Of a stretch of DNA of 64,000 bases, positions 16,881 through 26,392 are shown one piece after another. The position numbers and the translations under genes are program-made. The stretch is taken from NCBI GenBank assembly GCA_028280615.1, contig JANQLK010000031.1, positions 1 through 64,000 of the forward strand, written 5' to 3'. Numbering within the stretch: the stretch's first letter is position 1; each line of letters begins with the position of its first letter. The notes beneath the pieces are model-generated. The model made no database searches, had not been told where the DNA came from, and saw only the letters and a program-made list of their open reading frames with translations. This DNA is from Woeseiaceae bacterium (GTDB lineage: Bacteria; Pseudomonadota; Gammaproteobacteria; Steroidobacterales; Woeseiaceae).

Positions 16881-18701
16881 ATGCAGCCTGCCGTGGAGAT
16901 CACGCCGCCGCCGATCGATGCAGATCGGGATCACCGTCAGGGCGACGTCGACGCGCGCTTCTCGCTGATCGAGTACGGCAGCTACGCGTGCCGGCACTGC
17001 CGCGCCGCGCAGGCGGTTGTCGAGGGCGTACGTAAACGGCTCGGCGACGATCTCGTCTACGTGTTCCGCCACAAACCCTTGAAGAGCGACGCTTACGCCG
17101 AGACGACGGCCATTCTGGCCGAGGCGGTCGGCGACGAGGGACGGTTCTTCGAGGCGCACGAGGCGCTGATGGCGAGGCCGGTCCGTTCGGAGCAGGAACT
17201 CGTCGACGTCGCCGAAACGCTCGGCATCGGCAAGGACGCGCTCGAGCCGCTGCTTGCGAATCCCGACCTCGAGGCCCGGGTGCGTGCCGCCGATGAGGAG
17301 GCGAGGACGGCTGGCGTCGAGACGACGCCGACCTTCTTCATCAACGGCCATTACTACGACGGGCCCTGGGATGAGATGAGCCTGCTCGAGGCGCTGGACC
17401 CGCCCGTCGCTCGCCGCGTGGACCGCTCGATGCGGGTCTTTGCGGGCTGGGCGCCCGCGACGGGCCTCCTGCTCGCGGCCTGCGCCGTCGTTGCGCTGTG
17501 CCTTGCCAACTCGCCGCTGGCGGCCGCGTACCTGTCGTTCTGGGAATCGAAGGTGAGCTTGAGCGTCGGCGACGGAGATTTCGGCATGAGTGCGCGGCAC
17601 TGGGTCAACGACGGACTGATGGCGATCTTCTTTCTCGTCGTCGGCCTCGAGATCAAGCGCGAGATGACGATCGGCACGCTGTCCAGGCCGCGCGACGCGA
17701 TCCTGCCCGGCGCGGCGGCGCTGGGCGGTATGCTGTTGCCGGCCGTATTGTTTTCGGTAATTGCCCTGAACAGTCCGCTTGCGAGCGGCTGGGGGATACC
17801 GATGGCAACGGACATCGCGTTCAGCTTGGGCTTGCTCGCGCTGCTCGGCCGGCGTGTACCGCTCAGACTCAAGGTGTTTCTGACGGCGCTCGCGATCGTT
17901 GACGATCTCGGCGCGATTCTCGTCATTGCATTGTTCTACGGCCACGGCTTCGATCCGCTCTACGCCGGCATCGCGGCCGCGTGCATGGTCGGCCTGATTG
18001 CGCTCAATCGGGCCGGCGTTTACGCGGCGCTGCCCTACGCGCTGCTCGGCGTCGTCCTGTGGCTCGCCGTGTACGCCTCCGGCGTGCACGCCACGCTCGC
18101 CGGGATACTGCTGGCCATGACCGTGCCGACGCGACCGCCGCCGAACCTTCGCGGACTGCTCGCGCAGGCCAAGGCCATCATCGAGCCCGAGGTGGCGAGG
18201 CTGAGTGAGGACGCAACGCGGTATCCGGAACGCAGCGTCGTGCGCGCGCTGGACCAGGTGCACGACCGCATCGAATCGCCGGCGCACCGGATCGAGCGCA
18301 GTCTCGAACCCTGGTCGAGTTTCATCATCCTGCCGCTGTTCGCATTCGCCAACGCGGGCGTCGTCGTGGGTGGCAGCTCGATGGACTGGCGCCTGATCGC
18401 CGCGATCTCGATCGGGCTCGTCATCGGCAAGCCGCTCGGGATCGCCGGCTCGGCCTGGATCGTGACGCGGCTCGGATGGGCCGACTGGCCGTCCAGCGTC
18501 AACGCCATGTCACTGCTCGGCGCCGGTGCGCTGGCCGGCGTCGGCTTCACGATGTCGCTGTTCATTGCCAACGAATCGTTTACCGACGTCATGCTCACGG
18601 ACTCCGCCAAGTTCGGTGTGCTCGTCGCCTCGACCATCGCGGCGATCATCGGGCTGGCCGTCCTGAACCGCAGCCTGCCGCGCGTCGGCGACCGCTCGTG
18701 A
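16881..18701 (+). CDS. nhaA: Na+/H+ antiporter NhaA with N-terminal DsbA-like domain
   Basis: 606 aa from ATG 16881 (GGAG 7-8 bp upstream). Residues ~22-195 are a DsbA/thioredoxin-like domain (IEYGSYACRHCRAAQ with C37xxC40; VETTPTFFING with cis-Pro). From ~205 the protein is a full NhaA: VNDGLMAIFFLVVGLEIKRE, the TDIAFSLGLL segment and the paired aspartates of AIVDDLGAI, equivalent to the essential D163/D164 of the E. coli protein. It exchanges Na+ (or Li+) for H+ across the inner membrane. Such Trx-NhaA fusions occur in several phyla; how the thiol domain affects transport is not known. It ends 6 bp from the convergent MFS gene. Confidence 0.92.
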   Translation: MQPAVEITPPPIDADRDHRQGDVDARFSLIEYGSYACRHCRAAQAVVEGVRKRLGDDLVYVFRHKPLKSDAYAETTAILAEAVGDEGRFFEAHEALMARPVRSEQELVDVAETLGIGKDALEPLLANPDLEARVRAADEEARTAGVETTPTFFINGHYYDGPWDEMSLLEALDPPVARRVDRSMRVFAGWAPATGLLLAACAVVALCLANSPLAAAYLSFWESKVSLSVGDGDFGMSARHWVNDGLMAIFFLVVGLEIKREMTIGTLSRPRDAILPGAAALGGMLLPAVLFSVIALNSPLASGWGIPMATDIAFSLGLLALLGRRVPLRLKVFLTALAIVDDLGAILVIALFYGHGFDPLYAGIAAACMVGLIALNRAGVYAALPYALLGVVLWLAVYASGVHATLAGILLAMTVPTRPPPNLRGLLAQAKAIIEPEVARLSEDATRYPERSVVRALDQVHDRIESPAHRIERSLEPWSSFIILPLFAFANAGVVVGGSSMDWRLIAAISIGLVIGKPLGIAGSAWIVTRLGWADWPSSVNAMSLLGAGALAGVGFTMSLFIANESFTDVMLTDSAKFGVLVASTIAAIIGLAVLNRSLPRVGDRS

Positions 18702-18707
18702 CGGGCC

Positions 18708-20276
18708 CTAGCCGGCGTCCGCCACCGAGTCGAAGCGCGCAAGCGTGGTCCATGCCACGAGCGCGGCCACGCCGGCAAACGCGGCACACACCAGCATCAG
18801 CACGCGAAACGTCGCGACATAGCTGACCGCGATGGCTGCCTGAACGGCTTCGGCATTCGCCGTTCCTTCCGGTACGACGAGTTCGGCGAGCTTGCGGCGG
18901 TCATCGAGCAGCGACTGCCGAACGTCGTCCGATACCGCGACGTCCGCAAGGTTGCTCGCAAGGTCGCCGCCGAAGAGCGTAACGGCCACGCTCGTGAGCA
19001 GGGCAATCGCGAGCACGCCCGCGAATCGGGCCGCTGTGTTGTTGATGCCGGATGCGACGCCCGAACGTTCGGCATCCACGGCGGCCATGACCACGGTCGT
19101 CAACGGCGCGACGCAGAGCGTCATGCCGATGCCGACCACGACGATGCCGGGCAGCCAGTCGCGAACGTAGTCCGTCTCGGCACCGGGCAGGGCCAGCAGG
19201 GCGAAACCCATCCCCGCGAGCGCCGACCCGGAGGTCAGCATCCGCCGAGCCGAGAATCGCTCGAGCTGGTCGCCGGCGAACGCGGACCCGAAACCGAGCA
19301 GCAGCGTCATCGGCAGAAACGCCGCGCCAGCGCCGAGCGCCGAGTAACCCTGCACCTGGATCAGGTTGAACGGCACGAAGTAGAGCGCGCCGGCCAGCGC
19401 GAAGTAGAGCACCAGCGTCATCGCATTGGCGCCGCTGAACGCCGAATCGCGAAACAGCGTCAGCGGCATCATCGGCGCCTCGGCGGCGCGTTCGCGCGCG
19501 ACAAAGGCCAGCGCCGCGACGAGGCTCAGTGCAACGAGACCGGCCGCCTGGAGGCTTGCCTCAGTCGACACGAGCGCGAACGTCAACAGCGAGAGGGCGG
19601 ACGCGAGCAGCAGCGCGCCGAGCCAGTCGATCGCCCCCTCGGCGTGTGCGGCCGCCCGCGGCAGGCGCCACATTGCGACGCCGATCGCGATGACGGTCAA
19701 GGGCACGATGAAGATGAACACGGCGCGCCAGCCGGCGAGGTCGACGAGCGCACCGCCCAGCACGGGGCCGAGCGCGGTCGTCAGCGCCGAGGCGCCGGCC
19801 CAGATGCCGATCGCGCGCGGGCGCGTCGCTTCGTCGAAGTGAACGCTGATGAGCGCGAGGCTGGTCGGCACCAGCAGCGCCGCGCCGATGCCCTGCATGA
19901 GGCGCCAGGTGACGAGCCAGGCGAAGTCCGGCGAGAGCGCACAGGCGAGCGATGCGCCGCCGAATAGCGCAAGTCCGACGACGTATACCGACTTGAGGCC
20001 GATGCGATCGCCCGCCGCCCCGCCGATCATCAGCAGGCTGCCGAGCATCAGGAGATAGCCGTTGACGATCCACTGCAGTTCGATGGAGCCCAGGTCGAGG
20101 TCCAGCTGCAAGGCAGGCAGCGCCAGGTTGACGATCGAGCTTTCGATGAAGGCGAGGCTGGAGCCGAGCACGGACGCGATCAGCACCCAGGGCCTGTCGC
20201 GCGCCGCGCAGGGCGACCCCCTCGCCGCGTCGCCGCCCTGATCGCAGCTGTGTCTCGAACCGAAGGCGAGGCTCAT
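18708..20276 (-). CDS. MFS transporter, DHA2 (EmrB/QacA-like) family
   Basis: 522 aa with about 14 hydrophobic helices. Typical DHA2 features include ESSIVNLALPALQ (motif D1 region) in the first helix, WIVNGYLLMLGSLLMIGGAAGDRIG (motif A region), WRLMQGIGAALLVPTSLALI and motif C LGPVLGGALVD. It is probably a drug or metabolite exporter driven by the proton gradient; the substrate cannot be inferred. It is the last gene of a minus-strand run with the hypothetical gene (18 bp gap) and the cNMP-flavoprotein, so it may export a compound linked to that redox protein (inference). Confidence 0.85.
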   Translation of the reverse strand: MSLAFGSRHSCDQGGDAARGSPCAARDRPWVLIASVLGSSLAFIESSIVNLALPALQLDLDLGSIELQWIVNGYLLMLGSLLMIGGAAGDRIGLKSVYVVGLALFGGASLACALSPDFAWLVTWRLMQGIGAALLVPTSLALISVHFDEATRPRAIGIWAGASALTTALGPVLGGALVDLAGWRAVFIFIVPLTVIAIGVAMWRLPRAAAHAEGAIDWLGALLLASALSLLTFALVSTEASLQAAGLVALSLVAALAFVARERAAEAPMMPLTLFRDSAFSGANAMTLVLYFALAGALYFVPFNLIQVQGYSALGAGAAFLPMTLLLGFGSAFAGDQLERFSARRMLTSGSALAGMGFALLALPGAETDYVRDWLPGIVVVGIGMTLCVAPLTTVVMAAVDAERSGVASGINNTAARFAGVLAIALLTSVAVTLFGGDLASNLADVAVSDDVRQSLLDDRRKLAELVVPEGTANAEAVQAAIAVSYVATFRVLMLVCAAFAGVAALVAWTTLARFDSVADAG

Positions 20277-20294
20277 CGCTCTGCCCGCGCGAGC

Positions 20295-20744
20295 TTAAGC
20301 GTCTTTGGACGTCCGGCGGTGGCGAATGCAAACAACCACGACGCCGGCGATGTTACCGGACTCGGTCGGATACGGGCACACCAGCAGGTACTCGGTGTCG
20401 TTCAGGGCCTGAACCTTGTATCTCGCGACGTACAGCCGCGGCTCGAGGTCGTCGAGCGCGCAGATGCCGTCCCTGAACAGCAGGCTCCGGACCAGGGATT
20501 CGATCAGGTCGTTCGCGGCCTCGTCGGGCCAGTAGTCATCGGCCTTGCCGTCGAAGCTGATCGTGAAGCCGCGCGTCCCGTCGAGGTGGAAGTGCTCCGG
20601 GCTCGCCTCGGTCGATTGGCCGCGCGATTGCCAGTCCTCGAGCGCGCGCAGAACACCGTCGTCGCCGAGATCCGACGGCCGTTTCACCTCGACGCCCTGG
20701 AACACCAGTTCGTCGGTCGTGTGGTTCGCGTCCGAAAAGTCCAT
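20295..20744 (-). CDS. Hypothetical protein coupled to cNMP-flavoprotein
   Basis: 149 aa, no signal peptide, no membrane segment and no family recognised. The start codon overlaps the stop of the upstream flavoprotein gene (TGATG at 20742-20746), so translation is likely coupled. Composition is acidic with alternating strands and helices (FTISFDGKADDYW, LYVARYKVQALNDTEYLLVCPYP), consistent with a small single-domain cytosolic protein. Its job is probably tied to the flavoprotein, as partner or regulator; that is only an inference from coupling. Confidence 0.6.
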   Translation of the reverse strand: MDFSDANHTTDELVFQGVEVKRPSDLGDDGVLRALEDWQSRGQSTEASPEHFHLDGTRGFTISFDGKADDYWPDEAANDLIESLVRSLLFRDGICALDDLEPRLYVARYKVQALNDTEYLLVCPYPTESGNIAGVVVVCIRHRRTSKDA

Positions 20745-22477
20745 CAGCTGTTTGCTCCCTCGCTCTCGTCGGCCAGGACCTGGTGAATGAACTGCACGCT
20801 GACCGAGCCCTCGCCAACCGCCGACGCCACGCGTTTCACCGAGCCCGAGCGAACGTCGCCGGCCGCGAACACGCGCGGACAGCTCGTCTCGAGCAGGTAA
20901 GGCGAGCGTTCGAGCGGCCAGCCGTAAGCCTGCAGCACATTGCCGTCCAGCTTATCACCCGTCAGCACGAAGCCCCGCTCGTCGAGCGCGATCTCATCGC
21001 CCAGGAAGACCGTACCGGGCTGCGCACCGATGAAAATGAACAGGTGCGAGGCCTCGAGCGACCGGGTTTCATTGCTCTGGTTGTCACGCACGGACAGGGA
21101 TTCGATTGCCGTATCGCCGACGATTTCTTCCACTTCGCTGTGCGTGTGCAGCTCGATGTTCGGAATGTGATCGATGCGTTTGATGAGGTAGTCGGACATG
21201 CTCGCGGCGAGTCCGGCGCCGCGGATCAGGATGTGCACCTGCCGTGCCCGCTTCGACAGGTAGACGGCGGCCTGGCCGGCCGAGTTGCCGCCGCCGATGA
21301 TCGCGACGTCCTGCCCGTGGCACATTTCGCCCTCGACATAGCTCGCCCCGTAGTGGACGCCACCGAAGTCCTCAAGGCGCTCGATCGCGGGCTGGCGGTA
21401 GACGGCGCCGGACGCGATGACGACGGCGCGTGCGTACAGCGTGTCGTTGCCATCGATTTTCAGCTTGTGCAGCGGGTCGCCGCACTCGAAGCTCAGAAGC
21501 TCACGCGCGACGCCGATTTGCGCGCCGAACTTTTGCGCCTGCAGGTAGGCGCGGCCCATGAGCGCCTGACCCGAGATGCCGGTCGGGAAGCCCATGTAGT
21601 TCTCGATCTTGGAGCTGCTGCCGGCCTGTCCGCCCGGCGCGCAGTTTTCGAGGACGATGACGGACAGCCCTTCGGATGCCGCATAGACCGCGGCCGCGAG
21701 TCCCGCCGGCCCGCTGCCGACGACGGCCACGTCATAGGTCGTGCCGCAGTCGATTTCGGCCGTAAAGCCGAGCGCTTCGGCGAGCTCCCTGTTGCTCGGC
21801 GCAACCAGCGGGTTGCCGTTGTAAACCACCAACGGCAGGGCGTCTTCCCCGAGCGCATGCCGCGCGAGGCTTCGTTTGACCGCGTCCGCGTCCGTGTCCG
21901 GATGCAGCGACTCGAACGGAATGCCGTTGCGCGACAGGAAAGAGCGCAGCTCGGCCGCCTTCGGCGTCTCGGTGCGGCCGATCAGGGTGACGTCCGACAG
22001 CCGCTCTGCGACCATGCGCATGCGCCGCAGTATGAAACTGTGCAAGAGCTTCTCGCCTAGCTCCGATTCGGTAGCGATCAGGCGCCGCAAATCGTTGGAT
22101 TCGACCATCAGCGCCCTGAGATCGCCGACGGCTCGCCCCGTCACGAGCGCGCGGCCGCCCGACATCGTGACGATTTCGCCGACGTAGTGGCGCGGGCCGT
22201 GGCTGATGATGACCTGCTCATCGTCTCCACCGGGCCGGACGACGTCGATGCCGCCCTCGAGCACGAGCACGAACGGCCCGCGATCGCCGGCCTGCCAGAT
22301 GATTTCGCCATCGCCGTAGCTGCACTCTCTTCCGTACTCGCGCAGGATCTCGATTTCCTCATCGACGAGCTCGGGGTCCAGTTCGTGCATCCTTTCCGCA
22401 GCGCCCGCCGCCCACGGCGGGACGGTGTCGGCATTCGTTGCGATAGTTTCGAGTTGAGTGGCCAAGTGCACCTCCAC
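20744..22477 (-). CDS. cNMP-binding / thioredoxin-reductase-like flavoprotein lacking CxxC
   Basis: 577 aa. Residues ~40-155 are a cyclic-nucleotide-binding (CRP-like) domain. Residues ~160-235 look like a glutaredoxin-like fold without cysteines at the active site. Residues ~248-570 are a thioredoxin-reductase-type flavoprotein with FAD loop GSGPAGLAAA (254-263), NADPH loop GGGNSAGQAA (395-404) and a second FAD motif FAAGDVRSG. Where thioredoxin reductases carry CATC this protein has YGASY (376-380), so it cannot pass electrons to thioredoxin in the standard way. Known relatives couple a nucleotide sensor to a pyridine-nucleotide oxidoreductase; acceptors are unknown. First of a three-gene minus-strand run. 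Confidence 0.85.
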   Translation of the reverse strand: MEVHLATQLETIATNADTVPPWAAGAAERMHELDPELVDEEIEILREYGRECSYGDGEIIWQAGDRGPFVLVLEGGIDVVRPGGDDEQVIISHGPRHYVGEIVTMSGGRALVTGRAVGDLRALMVESNDLRRLIATESELGEKLLHSFILRRMRMVAERLSDVTLIGRTETPKAAELRSFLSRNGIPFESLHPDTDADAVKRSLARHALGEDALPLVVYNGNPLVAPSNRELAEALGFTAEIDCGTTYDVAVVGSGPAGLAAAVYAASEGLSVIVLENCAPGGQAGSSSKIENYMGFPTGISGQALMGRAYLQAQKFGAQIGVARELLSFECGDPLHKLKIDGNDTLYARAVVIASGAVYRQPAIERLEDFGGVHYGASYVEGEMCHGQDVAIIGGGNSAGQAAVYLSKRARQVHILIRGAGLAASMSDYLIKRIDHIPNIELHTHSEVEEIVGDTAIESLSVRDNQSNETRSLEASHLFIFIGAQPGTVFLGDEIALDERGFVLTGDKLDGNVLQAYGWPLERSPYLLETSCPRVFAAGDVRSGSVKRVASAVGEGSVSVQFIHQVLADESEGANS

Positions 22478-22614
22478 GGTTGCTATTGGCGGTTCAGGTT
22501 CTGAGTACGGTGCAGAGACTCCGGTTCAGCCTAACCCGGCAGTGGCTGGGTTCCGGTGTCGAGAGTCTGTATCTTGCCTGATCTCGAGCACGCGGGCTCT
22601 CCGAAAATCGAGCG

Positions 22615-25323
22615 TTACGGCACCGCCCCGAACGCCTCGACAATCTCCGCCTCGCTCGCATCCCGCAGTCCCGCACACAGCCGCGCGCTCTCCACTGCCT
22701 GCGCGAGGTCGCGCTCGTAGCCGGGCAGGTCGTCGGCGCGGGCCTCGATGAACGCCTGCCACTCGTCGGCCGCCTCGTTCGAGCACAGGGCACCGCCGAA
22801 GCCAGGGATGACGTTGGCGCGGAAGGTCTCGGGGATGATGTCGACGACGGCCTCGTAGTTGTCGCGGAACCAGTCGTGGCTCAGCTCCGTCGTGGCCGAG
22901 CGGATCATCTGCCGGTTGATTATACCGAGCGCCTCGCGGCCGTCGAACCTGCCTTCCAGCACCGTGTCCTGCAGCTTGCCGACCAGCGCCGCGTCCTCGA
23001 CGCGAGCGAGCGCGCCGGTCGCCGCACCGCGGAACGCCGGGTCGTTCGATGCGAGAGCCGATTCGAGCAGCAGGTCGAAAAACGGTTCGCCGAGATCCTG
23101 CACCCCCACCGAGAACACGGTCTCCAGCTCGCCGGCCGCTACGGCATCCGGATCGGCTTCGCCAATCAGGCCCAGCCGCGCCGCGGCCTTGTCGGCGAGC
23201 GGCTCGCGCAGGGTCTCATCGCGGGCGATGACGATCAGGAAGCGCAGCAATCGCGTGCGCAAGAGGTCGGCACCCGCGCCGTCGCGCTCGTCCAGGCTTG
23301 CGTAGATCGGCCTTGCGAGCTCGCTGAAAGCCGCGTACACGGGTGCTAGCTTCGAGTGATCGAGAACGGTCGTCAAAAGCTCGAAGTAGCCGGTTACGCT
23401 GTCCACGACGTCCCAGGCGTCGTGCCCGAGCAGCGCGCTCATGCCGGCGACGTAGGTGTCGGCCGACACCTCGCCGGCGCGCAGCGCGGCATCGAGGCTA
23501 TCGGCCAGGACGAGCGCCTCGCTCGGACTGAGCTCGGTCGCGACATCGATCAGCGACTGCCAGCCCGCGTCGTCCATCGCGAAACGGTAGTAGCCCGCGC
23601 CGTCGGCGTTCGGGTGTACCCAGTCCGGACAGCTTGCGGCCTCAATCGCAATGCGCTGCGTCCGTTCCTCGAGCAGCGAACAGCTGCTCCGCACTTCACC
23701 GCCGGCGGCAAAGCGCACGCACATCGGGATCTGCCACTCGGCCGACAGCGGATCGATCGACGAACCGAGCGGCGCGTAGCGCTGCTGGCTGACCACGAGT
23801 TCCGGTGTCGTCTCGTCGCCGCAGTCGACGTTGACCGTCACGAGCGGCACGCCTGCCTGCTGGATGAAGGTTCTGAACGCGCCCTCGATTTCGGCACGGT
23901 CCGAACCCTCGGCAATCGAAGCGATAAACTCCTCGGCCGTCGCCGTACCGTCGCTGTGCCGCGACATGTGCAGCTGCACTCCCCTACGGAAATCCTCCTC
24001 GCCGACGTAGCGCTCGAGCATGGCGAGCACGCCGCCGCCTTTCTGGTAGGTGATGCCGTCGAATGCGCTGGAGATGCGGTTGGAACTGTCGATCGGCTCG
24101 CGAATTCGCCGCGCCGCCGCGAGCGAATCGGCGTTCATCGCGCCGAGCGCGTCCTTCATCGTCTCGCGATCGAATTCGCCGTCGGGCCAGTAGCCGTCCG
24201 CCGCCTTGTACATCATCCAGCTCGCGAACGATTCATTGAGCCAGAGGTCGTTCCACCACTCGGGCGTGACGAGATTGCCGAACCACATGTGTGCAAGCTC
24301 GTGTGCGTGCACATAGGTGTAAAAACGGCGCTGCTCCAGCGGCGAGTTCTCGTCCATGAGCAGCAGGAACTCGTCATAGACGATGGCGCCGATGTTCTCC
24401 ATCGCGCCGCCGAAGGTCTCGGGCACGGCGATCAGGTCGAGCTTGCGGTACGGATAGGGCGTGCCGAAATACTCCTCCAGCACCGTGAGCAGGCCCTCGG
24501 TGTTCTGCAACGCATACTCCAGGCGCGATCCCATACCCTTCGACGCGATGCCGCGCAACGGCAATTCGCGGTCGCGGACCGAATTCGGCGGAATCGTGCC
24601 GTAATCGACGATGTCGTATGGCCCGACGGCGAACGCAAGCAGGTAAGTCGGCATCGGCCGGGTCGTCTCGAAGACGCGCTCGACGAAGCCATCGCCCAGC
24701 TCCTCGACGTTCGCCTCGGGTGTCGTCGTGATGGCGACGTCGTCGGCGCGCGTCACGAGCGTAAGATCGAACGGCACCTTGAAGGCGGGCTCGTCGAAGC
24801 CCGGGAACACCTGGCGTGCGCCAATCGGCTGCATCTGGCTCGCGGCGTAGGACTCGCCCTCGCGTTCTACCTTGAACAGCGCGTTGGTCGAGGTGTTGAA
24901 AGGGGCGTCGTAGACGAAGTTGAGCGTCGCACGGCCGGCCGGCGCCGTTTCCGCTAGCGATAGCCGCACGACGCCCGAATCATCGACCTGCTCGTAGGTG
25001 GCGTCGATACGCCTGCCGCCGGCATCGGCCAGCCAGGCTTCGGCGACGTCGAGACCCTTGCCGTGCAGATAGATCTCGCCGACATCCCTGGCAATCATTA
25101 CGTCGATCGACATTCGGCCCGAAAACCGCTCCTGTCGCGGATCAACCTGCAGCCCGAGGCGATAGTGCGTGGGCTCGACGCCGGCATCCAGCCTGCCCAC
25201 CGGGACTTCGGATGGTCCGTCCACGGCCGGCGTGGCTTCTTCGGGTGCCCTCGAGCAGGCGGTTAGCAGCAACAGGAAGGCGGCGGCCGCGAGGGCTGCC
25301 CGCCCAATCGTCGTTATTTTCAT
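22615..25323 (-). CDS. M1-family metallo-aminopeptidase lipoprotein
   Basis: 902 aa. The N-terminus is a lipoprotein signal with lipobox LTAC (C23). The M1 catalytic domain shows the exopeptidase motif GGAMEN (305-310) and zinc site HELAHMWFG (341-349) with the third ligand E364 in WLNESFASW. The C-terminal ERAP1-like helical domain follows. It would trim amino acids from peptides in the periplasm or at the outer membrane. Length and domain order match PepN/ERAP-type enzymes. With the S9 and S41 peptidases nearby it points to a peptide-degrading lifestyle, though the three genes are not in one operon. Confidence 0.92.
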   Translation of the reverse strand: MKITTIGRAALAAAAFLLLLTACSRAPEEATPAVDGPSEVPVGRLDAGVEPTHYRLGLQVDPRQERFSGRMSIDVMIARDVGEIYLHGKGLDVAEAWLADAGGRRIDATYEQVDDSGVVRLSLAETAPAGRATLNFVYDAPFNTSTNALFKVEREGESYAASQMQPIGARQVFPGFDEPAFKVPFDLTLVTRADDVAITTTPEANVEELGDGFVERVFETTRPMPTYLLAFAVGPYDIVDYGTIPPNSVRDRELPLRGIASKGMGSRLEYALQNTEGLLTVLEEYFGTPYPYRKLDLIAVPETFGGAMENIGAIVYDEFLLLMDENSPLEQRRFYTYVHAHELAHMWFGNLVTPEWWNDLWLNESFASWMMYKAADGYWPDGEFDRETMKDALGAMNADSLAAARRIREPIDSSNRISSAFDGITYQKGGGVLAMLERYVGEEDFRRGVQLHMSRHSDGTATAEEFIASIAEGSDRAEIEGAFRTFIQQAGVPLVTVNVDCGDETTPELVVSQQRYAPLGSSIDPLSAEWQIPMCVRFAAGGEVRSSCSLLEERTQRIAIEAASCPDWVHPNADGAGYYRFAMDDAGWQSLIDVATELSPSEALVLADSLDAALRAGEVSADTYVAGMSALLGHDAWDVVDSVTGYFELLTTVLDHSKLAPVYAAFSELARPIYASLDERDGAGADLLRTRLLRFLIVIARDETLREPLADKAAARLGLIGEADPDAVAAGELETVFSVGVQDLGEPFFDLLLESALASNDPAFRGAATGALARVEDAALVGKLQDTVLEGRFDGREALGIINRQMIRSATTELSHDWFRDNYEAVVDIIPETFRANVIPGFGGALCSNEAADEWQAFIEARADDLPGYERDLAQAVESARLCAGLRDASEAEIVEAFGAVP

Positions 25324-25452
25324 GAGATTCCCCGGCGAGCATCAGTCATATAGGGATACATGATGGCAGGAAACGGTTGCGCGGATGCACAATTTTGAGC
25401 CGTTTTCGGACAGGTATCGCCGACCGGGCCCATCTCGCGTAACATCCCGCCC

Positions 25453-26268
25453 GTGAGAATCGAGTCCCATGTACAGGTTAACGCCGCCGGCGAGGACGCC
25501 GTCCCGCTGCTCGAGGCAGAGTCCGGCCTGTCGAAGCAGCGTATCAAGTTCGCGATGAGCCAGGGCGCCGTGTGGCTCACGCGGGGCCGCGGTACGACGC
25601 GGTGCCGGAGGGCGAAGCGGGCGCTTCGCCCGGGTGATGAGCTACACCTGTACTACGATGAGGCCATCCTCGCCGAGCAGCCGCCCGAGCCCACGCTGGT
25701 TGCCGACGTCGGCGGCTATTCGGTCTGGGACAAGCCGCGCGGGATGCGCTCGCAGGGTTCGAAGTGGGGCGATCATTGTACGGTCGTGCGCTGGGCCGAG
25801 CGGCATCTCGAACCCCGGCGGCCCGGATTCACGGTGCACCGGCTCGACCGGGCCGCGAGCGGGCTGATCCTCGTTGCGCATTCGAAGACGATGGCCCGCG
25901 ATTTGTCCCGGCTACTCCGGATGCGCAGGATCGAGAAGCGCTACGCGGTGACCGTGAACGGCGATTTCTCATCGCAGCCTGATCCGCTCCGCATCGAGCA
26001 GCCGCTCGACGGCAAACGGGCCGTCAGCGAAGTGTTGCTGCAGAGCGTCGCGAAGGACGGGAATCGGTCGATGCTCGACGTCCGCATCGAGACCGGGCGC
26101 AAGCACCAGATCCGACGTCACCTCGCCGATCTCGGCTTCCCGGTCGCCGGCGATCGCCTGTACGGCAGCGGCGAGGCCGACGGAGTGGATCTTCAGCTCA
26201 CGGCGTACCTGCTCGCGTTTCTTTGCCCGGTGACGGGCGAGACGGTGGAGTATCGAATCGACGGCTGA
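25453..26268 (+). CDS. RluA-family RNA pseudouridine synthase
   Basis: 271 aa, starting at GTG 25453, since no in-frame ATG lies before the first domain. An S4-like region (LSKQRIKFAMSQGAVWL..., LRPGDELHLYY) precedes the catalytic domain with HRLDRAASGL (129-138), where D132 is the catalytic aspartate, and the C-terminal ETGRKHQIRRHLADLGFPVAGDRLYG stretch typical of RluA/RluC enzymes (quoted only in part here: GRKHQIRRHLADLG). It isomerises uridine in rRNA or tRNA; the target base is not predictable. It converges on the spy-like gene across a hairpin terminator. Confidence 0.88.
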   Translation: MRIESHVQVNAAGEDAVPLLEAESGLSKQRIKFAMSQGAVWLTRGRGTTRCRRAKRALRPGDELHLYYDEAILAEQPPEPTLVADVGGYSVWDKPRGMRSQGSKWGDHCTVVRWAERHLEPRRPGFTVHRLDRAASGLILVAHSKTMARDLSRLLRMRRIEKRYAVTVNGDFSSQPDPLRIEQPLDGKRAVSEVLLQSVAKDGNRSMLDVRIETGRKHQIRRHLADLGFPVAGDRLYGSGEADGVDLQLTAYLLAFLCPVTGETVEYRIDG

Positions 26269-26287
26269 GTCTGCCCGAGAAACAAGA

Positions 26288-26320
26288 CAGGCGAGCCGCG
26301 ACTGTCGCACGGCTCGCCTG
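26288..26320. terminator. Hairpin between convergent rluA-like and spy-like genes
   Basis: A perfect 11-bp stem, CAGGCGAGCCG (26288-26298) and CGGCTCGCCTG (26310-26320), with an 11-nt loop. It lies 20 bp after the pseudouridine synthase stop and 73 bp from the spy-like stop, a position suited to a bidirectional terminator. No T-run follows, so termination may need more than the hairpin. Confidence 0.6.
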
Positions 26321-26392
26321 GGGTTGACCGGCAACCACGCTGCTATCGGGGGGGGATCGGAGAGAAACGCAGCGCGGCGACCGGCCGCGGGG

